From NCBI RefSeq assembly GCF_000142805.1, contig NC_013083.1, forward strand, positions 62,001 through 126,000: 64,000 nucleotides of DNA, read 5' to 3'. The position numbers and the translations under genes are program-made. Positions within the stretch are counted from its first letter, which is position 1; each line of letters opens with the position of its first letter. Of this stretch, positions 29,489 through 41,197 are shown one piece after another. The DNA is from Lachancea thermotolerans CBS 6340 (taxonomy: Eukaryota; Ascomycota; Saccharomycetes; Saccharomycetales; Saccharomycetaceae). Under the pieces are notes generated by a model that had not been told where the DNA came from, did not search any database, and saw only the letters and a list, made by a program, of their open reading frames with translations.

Positions 29489-29938
29489 ATGAGTACATCT
29501 TTGAGAAGCTTAAGGCGGAATCTGGGGTGTTTGAGACGTGGTACCTCCCATGTTCCAGCTTGCTTGAGAAGCCTGAGCCATACTAGCTACGAACCGCCTC
29601 GGATTGATGATTTGACAGGCGAAAAATGGATAAAGCTTGAAAAAGACGTGAAAGAGGAGATTATGGAGTACTTGGATTGGAAAATGGAAGGCGACTGGAG
29701 AGAAATGCCTGCTAATGAAAAGAGGGCTTCATACTTTGTATCTTTTGGCCAATGGGGCCCGCGAGCAAAACCCGGTTCCAAAGAAGCGCAGCTGCAAATG
29801 ACAGGCGCAGAGATCATCCTCAGGGGGGTATTTAGTGGAGTTTTGTTCATGGCAGTAGCAGTCAGCTTCATGAACTACCAGAACGATAAACGAGTACAAA
29901 AGAACCTTAAAAAGCTAGAAGATAGTGCTGAACGCTAA
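29489..29938 (+). CDS. MTC3: Mtc3 (YGL226W), COX4/COX5-like mitochondrial protein
   Basis: A 149-residue protein (S. cerevisiae 123). The biological role is poorly defined; the S. cerevisiae protein has been found in mitochondria. The N-terminal ~30 residues are Arg-rich without acids (LRSLRRNLGCLRRG), a likely presequence. The segment ending WREMPANEKRASYFVSFGQWGPR (last 20: MPANEKRASYFVSFGQWGPR) resembles the matrix part of cytochrome oxidase subunit IV/Cox5, and one membrane helix follows (ILRGVFSGVLFMAVAVSF). Position between OST5 and the next block fits YGL226W. It is convergent with MXR1, 17 bp apart. Confidence 0.85.
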   Translation: MSTSLRSLRRNLGCLRRGTSHVPACLRSLSHTSYEPPRIDDLTGEKWIKLEKDVKEEIMEYLDWKMEGDWREMPANEKRASYFVSFGQWGPRAKPGSKEAQLQMTGAEIILRGVFSGVLFMAVAVSFMNYQNDKRVQKNLKKLEDSAER

Positions 29939-29955
29939 TCGCATTTGCATTGAAT

Positions 29956-30510
29956 TTACAAGTCCCTCACGTAATGGGTTGGGCAAGCATAGCCTTGAGG
30001 GTTATTGTCTAGATACAACTGGTGATATTCCTCGGCATCGTAGAAGTTGGTGCACATAGTGACCTCTGTTACAATCTTGTTACCCCACTTTGGCTGCCAT
30101 TGTTCTTTTAGTCGGCGGCACTCTTCCAAATCTTCCTGCGTATGTGTGAGAATTGCGCTGCGATATTGCGTACCGACATCTGGACCTTGAGAGTTCACAG
30201 TTGTTGGGTCATGGATGCGAAAGAAGAAGTCCACCAGTTCTTTCAGAGAGACTGTCTTGGGGTCAAATGATATCTGTAAGACTTCAGCGAACTGCGTCTC
30301 TCCACTACAGACACGTTTGTACGACACGGAGTCACTCGAGTCTTTCTTAGTCTCGTCACCGTTAGCATAACCGACCTTATAATCTTTGATCCTGTTTCCA
30401 AAGTACTTTCTGTAAATGTGCTCGGTGCCCCAGAAGCACCCCGCAGCCACTGTCAGAAGCTTTTCGCTTTGAGGGGAGAACTTAATGCTCTTGGAGACTG
30501 CTGATACCAT
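29956..30510 (-). CDS. MXR1: Mxr1, peptide methionine-S-sulfoxide reductase (MsrA)
   Basis: A 184-residue protein, identical in length to S. cerevisiae Mxr1. It reduces methionine-S-sulfoxide in oxidised proteins, using thioredoxin. The catalytic motif GCFWGTE places the nucleophile Cys at residue 25; MsrA motifs include RVCSGETQFAEV, RIHDPTT and AEEYHQLYL. A C-terminal Cys (YACPTHYV) is the likely resolving residue. A GTCACGTG site lies in its upstream region, fitting sulfur-linked control by Cbf1. Confidence 0.97.
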   Translation of the reverse strand: MVSAVSKSIKFSPQSEKLLTVAAGCFWGTEHIYRKYFGNRIKDYKVGYANGDETKKDSSDSVSYKRVCSGETQFAEVLQISFDPKTVSLKELVDFFFRIHDPTTVNSQGPDVGTQYRSAILTHTQEDLEECRRLKEQWQPKWGNKIVTEVTMCTNFYDAEEYHQLYLDNNPQGYACPTHYVRDL

Positions 30511-30647
30511 TGTTGCGTTGTTTTTGAAGCACGATGTGCGTGAAGGATATGGAAAGAGACGCAGGGAATACAGGTTCTTATGGATTTGGTGTTACTAATG
30601 TATATAAATAGGGCTTCGTTATGCAGCCCAGTACGAGCTCATCGTAG

Positions 30648-30655
30648 GTCACGTG
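30648..30655 (+). promoter_or_regulatory. Cbf1-type GTCACGTG upstream of MXR1
   Basis: GTCACGTG about 140 bp upstream of the MXR1 ATG, in the interval between the YEN1 stop and MXR1. Cbf1 binds RTCACRTG in sulfur-metabolism promoters, so the location makes sense for a methionine repair enzyme. Confidence 0.5.
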
Positions 30656-30807
30656 CGTAACGCCACACCCTGTAAATACTCTGGATCGCGGCAAGCTTCT
30701 TTTATTGTATTCTTTGGCGCGCATACCACCACTTCTTCAACTCGCTTGTAAGTTTGGAGTTATGTCCTGTACCCTCTGTCCCCTTGGATTGCAGGCGCGC
30801 TGTTATA

Positions 30808-32835
30808 TTAGCCACTCTCTATGGTCAAGTCCACGAAATTGTCAGGAAGTAGTTTTCTTGGGGTAGGTAGCTGTGACTCGGCGGTAGCAGCGTTTTTCTT
30901 TAATTTCTTCAATGGTGATTCTTCTGATCCCGCGCTGGCTTCGAGATCCTCTTCTTCACTAGTAGCAATAAAAAGATCTAGTGCCCGCTTCGGGGAAGTG
31001 TGCAATATATCGTGGTTGCACTCTCTCTCTGATACAAGTATCAGGGAGCTGGAATTTCCAGGCTCAGGATTATCGAGGTCTTCTTCTACAAACAGCTTTC
31101 TCTTGGTATTCATAGGCTCAGTTTCCGGTTCAAGTTTTTCATGTAGCGCTTTAGGGGAATCGTGCTTTCTTGGAGTTCCATATTTCTTCAGAAACCCATC
31201 TAAGTTACTCTTTTGGTTTGCTACTTTCCGCGGCGACCCGCGTCTTGGGCGCTTATCACCTTCGGAAGCTGTGCGTTTTTCCAGGTGATAGTTTTTAACT
31301 AAAGAGTTGTTCTCTGGAATCAGGCCTTTAGGAATAGATGTCATAAACTTGTGAGAAGCCTTCTCTGATTGTTTTTTACTCGGGCTCCCACTCCTTTTGT
31401 TTGGGCTTGAATGAGCAACGATGGAGTCCTCTGTGTCCTGCGGGCTAGCCTCATTTCCAGTTGTTAGAAACGAATTATAACGTATTCGCCAGCAGGGAAC
31501 TCGAAACTTATTCTGACAAATGCCCGCACACCATTCTTCAGTTATTTTGACAAGCCGTGTCAGTTCTTCGCGCGTTCGGTTGCCGTAGAGAATCTCCTTG
31601 AGCAGGAAGGTCGAATGGACCATTTCGTGAAACCATCTTCCAAAGTCCGTTATCCCTTTGAACTCTAACTCTTCTAGCAAATTCATAAGATCAGCAACAT
31701 CGCCTTTCATGAAATTAGAGTTTCCACTCACATTGATATAATGCACACCCAGGCTTTCTCTATTGACACGCGGGGATAAAATGGGGTGGAAATAGTGCAT
31801 TATTGCAACATCAGACGGCCAACCTTGAAAGCCAGCACTATTAGACGAAAAGTAGTTCCGGCCGAAAAGCTCTTTACTATGGATGAAGCAGTGTTCAAAT
31901 AATGCTTTTTGGAATTCCAGGTAACGTTTTCGCCTAAGTTCTGACGGCTGAGAGTGATCCTCGAATATGTCTTTGAAAGTCTCAGCGAAATTTGGCGTTG
32001 TAAGCTGGGCTAGCTTCGCTGCTTTTTTAGAACCTAGTCCCCTAATGCCCTGGTTGTAGTCAGCACCCAGTAATGTACAATACAAAACAAGGGAGCTCCG
32101 GTTCCAGTTCCTGATCTGCTGCATATCCACAACCGTGATAAACATTTCTTTGTGGTCCTTCTTCTTCAAAGGTCCCGTATAAGTAGCTGGAACGTCTTCC
32201 CAGAACCGCGAAAAGTTGCGTAAGACCCTCGTAGCCCCGAAAACTAATGTGTCAGAGTCGTTTGAAAGAACGTAGTCCACAAGGCCTTCTCTTTGCAATC
32301 TAGCGCATTCTGCTTCGCCTTCACCGCACGTTTCTATAAAGGAAATGTTCATTGTTTTCAATAGTCTCTTCACAAAGCTCAAGCCGCCCAATTCTTCTGA
32401 CACCAGTGTAGTGGTACAGGTACCGTGGATCTCATGTTGCTTGCGATGTTCGTTGTATATTGAAACGTATTCTTCGTCATCAGAGGCCAGCTCGCAATGG
32501 TCGTTGCTTAACGTCTTGGATGAAAACTTGTTTTTGAATGAAGGCTTCATCGGCCCATCGAAGACTAGCACAAACGTCACGTCAAGGGATAGCAAGCATT
32601 TCAGTCGATTCAGTAGTATTAGTGTTGACTGTGCATCAGTCCTGTAACCCTTCTCTGAAAGGCGCTCGCAGTCATTACTGATAAAGCCGCTTTCAAACAG
32701 CCAGGTAAAGGCATCAATTGCAAGACGAAGCGGCCTATTGAAGTTGTTCCTAAATTCAACAACAAACTGTTTTAAGGGCAGCCTTCTAAGAGACTCATCA
32801 CTTTTGATAAGGTCCCAAAATGCAGGGACTCCCAT
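30808..32835 (-). CDS. YEN1: Yen1, Holliday-junction resolvase (XPG/Rad2 family)
   Basis: A 675-residue protein (S. cerevisiae 759). Yen1/GEN1 cuts Holliday junctions in late mitosis. The XPG-N domain starts at MGVPAFWDLIKSDESLRRLP; acidic metal ligands are in AIDAFTWLFE and in CGEGEAECARL / SNDSDTLVFG; the XPG-I and helix-hairpin-helix part reads LLGADYNQGIRGLGSKKAAKL (shown as LLGADYNQG, GLGSKKAAKL). The C-terminal third is disordered and has many Cdk-type S/T-P-x-K/R sites (SPNKR, SPSKK, SPRK, TPRK, SPKR) beside basic clusters, matching known Cdk1 control of nuclear entry and activity. Confidence 0.96.
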   Translation of the reverse strand: MGVPAFWDLIKSDESLRRLPLKQFVVEFRNNFNRPLRLAIDAFTWLFESGFISNDCERLSEKGYRTDAQSTLILLNRLKCLLSLDVTFVLVFDGPMKPSFKNKFSSKTLSNDHCELASDDEEYVSIYNEHRKQHEIHGTCTTTLVSEELGGLSFVKRLLKTMNISFIETCGEGEAECARLQREGLVDYVLSNDSDTLVFGATRVLRNFSRFWEDVPATYTGPLKKKDHKEMFITVVDMQQIRNWNRSSLVLYCTLLGADYNQGIRGLGSKKAAKLAQLTTPNFAETFKDIFEDHSQPSELRRKRYLEFQKALFEHCFIHSKELFGRNYFSSNSAGFQGWPSDVAIMHYFHPILSPRVNRESLGVHYINVSGNSNFMKGDVADLMNLLEELEFKGITDFGRWFHEMVHSTFLLKEILYGNRTREELTRLVKITEEWCAGICQNKFRVPCWRIRYNSFLTTGNEASPQDTEDSIVAHSSPNKRSGSPSKKQSEKASHKFMTSIPKGLIPENNSLVKNYHLEKRTASEGDKRPRRGSPRKVANQKSNLDGFLKKYGTPRKHDSPKALHEKLEPETEPMNTKRKLFVEEDLDNPEPGNSSSLILVSERECNHDILHTSPKRALDLFIATSEEEDLEASAGSEESPLKKLKKNAATAESQLPTPRKLLPDNFVDLTIESG

Positions 32836-33196
32836 CGATTTTCCATGAGATCTTAAATTTTAGCAGTTTTAATGTTTAACATTTCGAAAGGGCCTTTCGA
32901 TCATGAATTCCGATAGAATTGGTCAAAATAATACAAAAGAACAAATGACCAACAAATGAGATGAGCCAAGAAGCTCAGAGAAGTAGTATAGAGCTACAAA
33001 GCACTTTGAAGCTCAAGATGTTCTAATAATAGCTCAGTATGTAAAATGCAACCTGTGCAGTTGAACTAGATACTTTGAGAAAGTCCATGAAGCATCGGAC
33101 AATCACTTGAATTGAATCGATTACCAAAAATGCAGAAAATGAGTAGGAAAATAACATCAAATAAGCCTGCGCCCTCCATGTATTCCTTGCATGAAC
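32836..33196. other. Intergenic region: YEN1 promoter / GLN3 3' flank
   Basis: 361 bp between tandem minus-strand genes. AT-rich, no ORF and no element I can name with confidence. Confidence 0.45.
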
Positions 33197-35431
33197 TCAT
33201 AAGCCAAACTTTAACCACTCCAGATCATCCATAAAAGCGTCTTTTTGCCTCTGCGAACTGGGTGCATTTGCAGCGATGCCGGTAGCATTATTGGCCTCAG
33301 CCCTCAAGGATGTGGTCCTCCGGACGCCCGTATCCGAGTGCAGCCCGCGTTGTTGCTGAATAGAATCCATGTAGCTGTTTCTTGGGGAGGCAGTCATAGG
33401 CGACCTCTTCAATGATGCGGGCTGCGGAGTGACCGAGCTCGAAAGGCTGCTACTTTGAAAGGTGGCCGGTGTCTGAAATTGAGAAGGAGACTGCGGATTC
33501 TGCGGGGAAGCCGTCGCCTGCTGAAGCTGCTGTGATAATAGGGATGTGTGCGTTTTTCGAGAAGCCGGCCTAGACTGGGGCTCTTGCGAGGAGGAGGAAG
33601 AAGAAAACAGGTCGAAAGGGGAGCGTGGCGACCTCCCGGATTTTGGGGACGGCGCTGCAATGGTATTGGAGTTCCAGGAATTAGAATGGGCTGAGATGGT
33701 CGACGAAGAGCTCCCAGCGGTGTTAGACTGAAAACCTCCTTGCTGGGAATGTTGAGACTGGGGCTGAGGCTGGGGCTGCTGTTGCTGATGGTGCTGGTGC
33801 TGTTGCAAGGACGCAGCCATGAATGAGGAGGAGGAGGAAGTGTGCGCTTGACGGGACGATTTGCGTCGCGTGATAGTCATGCCGGGGCGACCTGCGGAGG
33901 ACGACAGTGTCTGGCCGGCAGAGGTCGGCAGAGGACTAGTAGCAGAAGCTGGGCGCGGTGAGTTCGAGAAGCGTGGCGAAGAGGCCGCGCTGTTGCCGGC
34001 GCTACCAGGGAAGCCTGCGAGCTGGAACTGGTTTCGCGCCGAGGAAGTGCCGCCCGGTGAGGGCTTAGGCAGTATAGGGACCATCGAGCGCGATGACGAG
34101 GACCGGTTGCTTGAGTTCGAGGCGGAACTGGAAGAACTGGAGCGTCTCGACTTCTTTGAAACGCCCAGGCCAGACGTTGGCAGCATGCGGTGGTTGTGGT
34201 TCATAAGTACATTAGAGCTCAGCTGCGTAGTAGTAGAAGAGGAGGATGAGGAGGTGAAGGTGCCATTAACGCTGAGGTTCGTGGACGAGTTGGTGCGTGA
34301 CTTCGACAGCGTAGACGGAAACGTGGTTGCGGATCCATTGGTGTGAGACTGCCCGCCAGCCACCGGCGTTGACGGCAGCCGAGTTTGTGGAATGGAGGAC
34401 CCAGAATCCTGTTTGCCACGTACTGGCCGCGTGGTGGCTGTAGCGGCGGCGCCCGTAGCGGAAGAATCCTTATCCTTGTCTTTGGCGGCGTCTGCCTTCT
34501 TGCCGCGCTTCTTGGTGTTACGCTTGCGGATCACGTCACTCTTTAGCGACAGCGGCCGCATCGTGCCATGCAGCTTCTGGAACAGACCGCATGCGTTGCA
34601 CATGGTGTTGCCCTGCGCGTCCCGACGCCAAAGCGGCGTCTTGAATGTTTTGCAGTTAAAGCACTGCACCTGGGGCTTTTTCGGCAGCTCCGGTACCGAG
34701 TTCTGGCGATACGAGGACAGCGACGAGGACGAGAGCGGCCTCGTCATAGAGTTCTTGCGCACGGAGTTCGCAGTCGTCGAGTGCGCCAGCGGCAGCCCGC
34801 CGTCGTCGGCCATCGCTGCCTTGCTCAACTGCGAAGACGACCGCCTGGTCGGCAGCGTAGGGCGAAAGGCCGCCGCAGACACGCTGCCCGGCGCATCATC
34901 CGCAAGCAGCGCGCTCGGCGATGCGAATAGCGGCTGCTGCGAGCCGGGCTCCGAGTGGAACGGCGCGCCCAGCAGGTGGCCCCAGTTGTGCGAGGCCGCC
35001 GGCGTACCGGCGCCGAAGGTGCCCGCAAAAGCGCCACCACCGCCGTAGCCGCCCAGCTGCCCTGGGTGCTCCGAGTTGAAACTGTTCGGCGCGCTAATTG
35101 TCGCCGAGTCGCTGGACCCGCTCGGCGTCATCATGAACTCGTCCACATTGAAGTCCCACAGTTGTGCGATCTCACCGTTCTGCTGGTCAACCACGTCGAT
35201 TGGCGGCGTTGCCTCGAAAAGTGTCTCAACGTGTGCGGCTCCACCGCTCGCGGCCCGCACGGGCCCGGCGCTGGCCTCACGCGCCTCGCTCGAGAACCCT
35301 TCCACGAAACTCACGTCGATCTCCTCGGGCAGGATCTCCAGCATCGCATCAAACCCTCCGCCGACGCCGCTGCCGGTGCTCCCGCCACCCTCTGCAAGCA
35401 TATCGAATATATTAGCGCCGCCTTCTGTCAT
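33197..35431 (-). CDS. GLN3: Gln3, GATA activator of nitrogen-catabolite-repressed genes
   Basis: A 744-residue protein (S. cerevisiae 730). Gln3 is kept cytoplasmic by Ure2 and TORC1 under good nitrogen and activates permease and catabolic genes otherwise. The GATA zinc finger (C-X2-C-X17-C-X2-C) spans about residues 255-282: [18 protein letters not shown] then [15 protein letters not shown], followed by a basic tail. An acidic N-terminal region ([20 protein letters not shown]) is the likely activation region. Most of the rest is Ser, Gln, Pro and Asn low complexity. The N-terminal half is extremely GC-rich. It is divergent from VRG4, as GLN3 is from HVG1 in S. cerevisiae. Confidence 0.93.
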   Translation of the reverse strand: MTEGGANIFDMLAEGGGSTGSGVGGGFDAMLEILPEEIDVSFVEGFSSEAREASAGPVRAASGGAAHVETLFEATPPIDVVDQQNGEIAQLWDFNVDEFMMTPSGSSDSATISAPNSFNSEHPGQLGGYGGGGAFAGTFGAGTPAASHNWGHLLGAPFHSEPGSQQPLFASPSALLADDAPGSVSAAAFRPTLPTRRSSSQLSKAAMADDGGLPLAHSTTANSVRKNSMTRPLSSSSLSSYRQNSVPELPKKPQVQCFNCKTFKTPLWRRDAQGNTMCNACGLFQKLHGTMRPLSLKSDVIRKRNTKKRGKKADAAKDKDKDSSATGAAATATTRPVRGKQDSGSSIPQTRLPSTPVAGGQSHTNGSATTFPSTLSKSRTNSSTNLSVNGTFTSSSSSSTTTQLSSNVLMNHNHRMLPTSGLGVSKKSRRSSSSSSASNSSNRSSSSRSMVPILPKPSPGGTSSARNQFQLAGFPGSAGNSAASSPRFSNSPRPASATSPLPTSAGQTLSSSAGRPGMTITRRKSSRQAHTSSSSSFMAASLQQHQHHQQQQPQPQPQSQHSQQGGFQSNTAGSSSSTISAHSNSWNSNTIAAPSPKSGRSPRSPFDLFSSSSSSQEPQSRPASRKTHTSLLSQQLQQATASPQNPQSPSQFQTPATFQSSSLSSSVTPQPASLKRSPMTASPRNSYMDSIQQQRGLHSDTGVRRTTSLRAEANNATGIAANAPSSQRQKDAFMDDLEWLKFGL

Positions 35432-36100
35432 CGATGCCCTTCTTCATGGGTTCGGGAAAACTTTTCCCAGCTGACTTCTGATGACGGAGAACTCTTGAAA
35501 GTTTGGCGAAGGAAAAGTGTTGATGTCATTACACACGGCGGACCGTCTGAAGGCGCGTGGCTGGGCCCATGCACGCCTTTGAAAGAGCACCCCCAGTCGG
35601 CGGCAATAATGCTAGCAGCGCGTGTCAATGTGGTGCCTTTTGGACTCAATTTCGCGGTGTTCTTAGATATTTGTTTTCCAATCTCGAAAATCAATCCGGG
35701 CGCTGGACGTAACGCTTTCGTTGGGCCACAAGGAGGTCCCAGATGACCCTGAACTGCTTGGGACTGAGCATGGGGCCCTTCAAGCCACATAAGGATGCTT
35801 GCGGGGCGTGCAATGCGCCGTAAACACTGTTTTGAGTACCGATCGGTGGTGATCGCCGCGGGGCCACGCGCGCCGCGCGCTGACCATGTTTTCCATATAG
35901 AAGAGCATTAGCTTGGCATGTGAAGCATGTGTGTGAGCGGTTCGTGGCACTCCGCGTGCGCGGTGTGGTTTTGGCTATATCTTGATTCCAAGGATTCGCA
36001 CGCGTATCAAAAATTTTAACCTTCTAATGTTTACTTGTCCAAACTTTCCCCAAAGCAACAAGACAAGTACGCTCGCAGATCTGGGTTAGAACGGCGAAAG
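35432..36100. other. Divergent promoter GLN3 / VRG4 with GC-rich block and a short uORF
   Basis: 669 bp. The centre (about 35780-35960) is GC-rich, with runs of CG/GC around 35850-35885. A 21-codon upstream ORF (36027-36089) starts at the only ATG shortly before VRG4 and ends 11 bp ahead of the VRG4 ATG. Confidence 0.5.
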
Positions 36101-37108
36101 ATGTCTGAACTGAAAGTTGACAACGGCGGGATGTCGCAAATGGCCAACTCCGGGCCGCTATCGATCCTTGCGTACTGCGGTTCGTCGATCCTGATGACGG
36201 TGACCAACAAGTTTGTAGTTAACGTGGAGAACTTCAACATGAACTTCGTGATGCTGTTCGTGCAGTCTTTCGTGTGCTCGCTGGCTCTAGTGGTGCTACG
36301 GGCGCTCGGGTACGCCAAGTTCCGTCCGCTCAACAAGACGGACGTCAAGAACTGGTTCCCAATCTCCGTGCTGCTGGTGGCGATGATCTACACGTCGTCT
36401 AAGGCGCTACAGTTCCTGGCCGTGCCCATCTACACGATCTTCAAGAACCTGACTATTATCCTGATCGCGTACGGCGAAGTGCTGTTTTTCGGCGGACGCG
36501 TTACTGCCATGGAGTTGTCGGCGTTTTTGCTAATGGTGCTGTCGTCCGTGGTTGCGACCATGGGTGACCGCCAGGCGCTAGCGAAGAAGGCCAGTGAGCT
36601 CGCCGCCGCGGCCACCTCCGAGGAGGCCATGGATCCCACTGCGGGCTACATCTGGATGTTCGCCAACTGCATCTCGTCCGCGTTGTTCGTGCTGATCATG
36701 CGCAAGCGCATCAAGCTCACCAACTTCAAGGACTACGACACCATGTTCTACAACAACGCGCTGGCCATGCCTATCCTGTTGATCTCCTCCTTTGTGCTTG
36801 AGGACTGGTCCCCAGAAAACCTCACCACTAACTTCACCCGCAACACCTTCACCGCCTTGATCATCTCGGGTCTGGCCTCGGTTGGAATTTCCTACTGCTC
36901 TGGCTGGTGTGTCAGAGTCACCTCCTCAACCACCTACTCCATGGTCGGTGCTCTGAACAAGTTGCCTATCGCGCTTTCGGGCCTAGTCTTCTTTGACGCC
37001 CCCAAGAACTTCTTGTCCATTTTCTCTATCTTCCTAGGGTTCTTGGCCGGTCTTGTCTACGTCGTGGCCAAACAAAAGAAGCAGCAGCAGCCCGCTGCCA
37101 AGGCCTGA
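36101..37108 (+). CDS. VRG4: Vrg4/Gog5, Golgi GDP-mannose transporter
   Basis: A 335-residue protein (S. cerevisiae 337). It exchanges cytosolic GDP-mannose for lumenal GMP and supplies Golgi mannosylation. The start [10 protein letters not shown] matches the family; the frame is open 22 codons further upstream but without an ATG. About ten membrane segments are visible, with the conserved [12 protein letters not shown], the YGEVLFFGG segment, and the nucleotide-binding signatures [13 protein letters not shown] and [12 protein letters not shown]. The C-terminus KQKKQQQP carries the lysine-rich Golgi-retrieval tail. Pro-orthologue of VRG4 and HVG1. Confidence 0.97.
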   Translation: MSELKVDNGGMSQMANSGPLSILAYCGSSILMTVTNKFVVNVENFNMNFVMLFVQSFVCSLALVVLRALGYAKFRPLNKTDVKNWFPISVLLVAMIYTSSKALQFLAVPIYTIFKNLTIILIAYGEVLFFGGRVTAMELSAFLLMVLSSVVATMGDRQALAKKASELAAAATSEEAMDPTAGYIWMFANCISSALFVLIMRKRIKLTNFKDYDTMFYNNALAMPILLISSFVLEDWSPENLTTNFTRNTFTALIISGLASVGISYCSGWCVRVTSSTTYSMVGALNKLPIALSGLVFFDAPKNFLSIFSIFLGFLAGLVYVVAKQKKQQQPAAKA

Positions 37109-37246
37109 GCGCCGCTTCCATGCGCCTGCACTCTTATAGACCGAGCTACGCGCGCGTTGGCACTGCATGCATACATAGGTGTAGTCAAGGTGTTTGGTGC
37201 TCTTGTTGTACATATGTAAATGCAAGTATATGTGCATATACATAAA

Positions 37247-37262
37247 TATATATATATATAAA
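37247..37262. repeat. (TA)7 tract, possible TATA element of KRE29
   Basis: Seven TA units running into TATATAAA between VRG4 and KRE29. It could serve as the KRE29 TATA box, which would put transcription starts near 37300-37380. Confidence 0.5.
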
Positions 37263-37324
37263 GTGCTTCAAAACCGTCGCTATAGTCCTTTTTTTTAGCC
37301 GACATAATAACAACGCGTACCTAG

Positions 37325-39474
<2,150 letters not shown>

Positions 39475-39520
39475 TTATCATATCTGGAGTGGCCCTACGT
39501 CGGAAGTGATTAATTTGCAG

Positions 39521-41197
39521 TTAGAATGAGTCAACCTGGGCGATTTGGCCGCCCAGATACGCGAGTAAGTTATCAGTGTTGAGCTTTTGGACCGCGGCTC
39601 GCACGATGTCCCTGGTGAGAGGCAGACTCTCTACAGGTTGCCAGATGTTGCCTTTGTGCATTGTTTTCTCGTAGTTATTGTTCTCTGCACTTGGAGGTTG
39701 AGTTTGAGCGCTGGTAGCTTCGGCCTCTGCACTTGGAGTTTGAGTCTCAGTCTCTGCACTTGGAGTTTGAGTCTCAGTCTCTGCACTTGGAGTTTGAGTC
39801 TCAGTCTCTGCACTTGGAGTTTGAGTCTCAGTCTCTGCGCTTGGAGTCACAACCTCAGTCTCTGCACTTGTAGTCTCAGTTTCTGCACCAGGAGCTTCAG
39901 TCTCTGTGCTGGAAGCCCCGGTGTCCGAATCGTGAGCCTCAGCCTCTGCGTCTGTAGATACCACAGGAGTTTTACGGGCTGCGTTGCCAACGACATCAGT
40001 TGATTCTCCCTTCTGTGCCGCTGTCACGCTATCTAAAGGCGCATCCTTATGCTTTAGCTCAGGCCCAGCATCTCCTTGCTGTGATGTCCCGAATTCCGTG
40101 TCACCCTTCTTTTGCAGTGCTTCGAGCTGCAGAACACTGTTATCTGATGGCGCCTCGACAACTTCCTTCCTCCGTTCAATAAGCACCTCAGAAAGTCTCT
40201 CTTTGACTTTGCTGATAACAGCAGAGTCCGCCTGAGAGCGCTGCAGTTTGCGCACCAGGGCTGTAATGTTTTCCACAAGCGCGTAGAGCGCGCGGTCGCG
40301 CGGCGAAATAGCGCCCGAACAGTAAAGATTGGCCTCCGTAACAAGCGCCAGGAGTGACCCGTCATCGAAGTTCATTCTGTAGAGCTCGGGGGTGGGGGCC
40401 GAGCCGGCGGCCGCCTCCTCCAGTGCCTGGAACTCCGCGTCCACATCTTGAAGCACGCGCTCCACAAACTTCAGCTTGAAAGGCTCGCCCTCCAGAAACG
40501 CCTGCACATCAGCGTCAACTCCGGCGGCGCGTAGGGGCTCCTCGTTGGCCAGCAGGAAGCTAAAGACAAGCGCGTCAAGCTCGTCCACCCTCTTGAAGGG
40601 AAACACCTCCGCGTGCGAGTGCACCAGGCGGTGTAGCTTGACCCACTGGGACGCGCTGAACTCAGCTTGCTGCTCCAGAATCGTGTCCTCGAGCGCACGG
40701 CAATTGCGCGCCAGCACGGACGCGTACCGTGAGACGTCGTGCAGGCTCAGCACTGTGTGGAAGCCCTGGACCAGCGAATCGAAATGCTTCTGCAACGCGG
40801 GCTCACGCGCAAAATCCTTGACGGCGAGCACCCATTCGGATACGGCTAGCGTGGCTTCAATGCCGGCGAGGTCGGGCTGTGCGCCCGGGCCCAGCTCAGG
40901 GTCCGCGGTGGCTGCGGCGGGCGCGGCCGCGTGGAACGCAGCGGGGTCGGGCAGCGCCGCTAGCTTGAACTTGGCGTCGTTGAAGCAGAGCTCCATCAGA
41001 TCTGCGTCGGCGGTCCGCGCCTGCTGCAACAGCTCGTCGACCTGGTCGGTGACCGCGAGCATGTCGGTGTACCTCCGGCCCAGCTCCGTCTCGAAGCGAT
41101 CTTTGGCCTTGGCGATGTCATGCGACAGCTGCAGGCGGTAGTTCCGAAGCTCGCCTACGGGCTTTTCGCGGAAAAGAGCATCGGCGGTGGTGGCCAT
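39521..41197 (-). CDS. COG1: Cog1, subunit of the conserved oligomeric Golgi tether
   Basis: A 559-residue protein from the ATG at 41197 (S. cerevisiae 417). Cog1 is a lobe A subunit of the COG complex for retrograde intra-Golgi traffic. The N-terminal MATTADALFREKPVGELRNY begins the helical Cog1 region with RRYTDMLAVTDQVDELLQQA (20 residues). The frame continues upstream to an in-frame ATG at 41356, but those residues are Arg/His/Ser-rich and cross a CACGTG site, so I reject them. The extra length comes from Ala/Pro-rich linkers and a Glu-Thr repeat block near residues 440-510, before the conserved end LLAYLGGQIAQVDSF. Confidence 0.82.
   Translation of the reverse strand: MATTADALFREKPVGELRNYRLQLSHDIAKAKDRFETELGRRYTDMLAVTDQVDELLQQARTADADLMELCFNDAKFKLAALPDPAAFHAAAPAAATADPELGPGAQPDLAGIEATLAVSEWVLAVKDFAREPALQKHFDSLVQGFHTVLSLHDVSRYASVLARNCRALEDTILEQQAEFSASQWVKLHRLVHSHAEVFPFKRVDELDALVFSFLLANEEPLRAAGVDADVQAFLEGEPFKLKFVERVLQDVDAEFQALEEAAAGSAPTPELYRMNFDDGSLLALVTEANLYCSGAISPRDRALYALVENITALVRKLQRSQADSAVISKVKERLSEVLIERRKEVVEAPSDNSVLQLEALQKKGDTEFGTSQQGDAGPELKHKDAPLDSVTAAQKGESTDVVGNAARKTPVVSTDAEAEAHDSDTGASSTETEAPGAETETTSAETEVVTPSAETETQTPSAETETQTPSAETETQTPSAETETQTPSAEAEATSAQTQPPSAENNNYEKTMHKGNIWQPVESLPLTRDIVRAAVQKLNTDNLLAYLGGQIAQVDSF
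39725..39859. repeat. COG1: 27-bp coding minisatellite in COG1
   Basis: Four identical 27-bp units at 39725, 39752, 39779 and 39806, then a degenerate unit at 39833 and weaker copies to about 39910. Each encodes nine residues (AETETQTPS). The unit keeps the frame, so copy-number change is tolerated. Confidence 0.92.
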
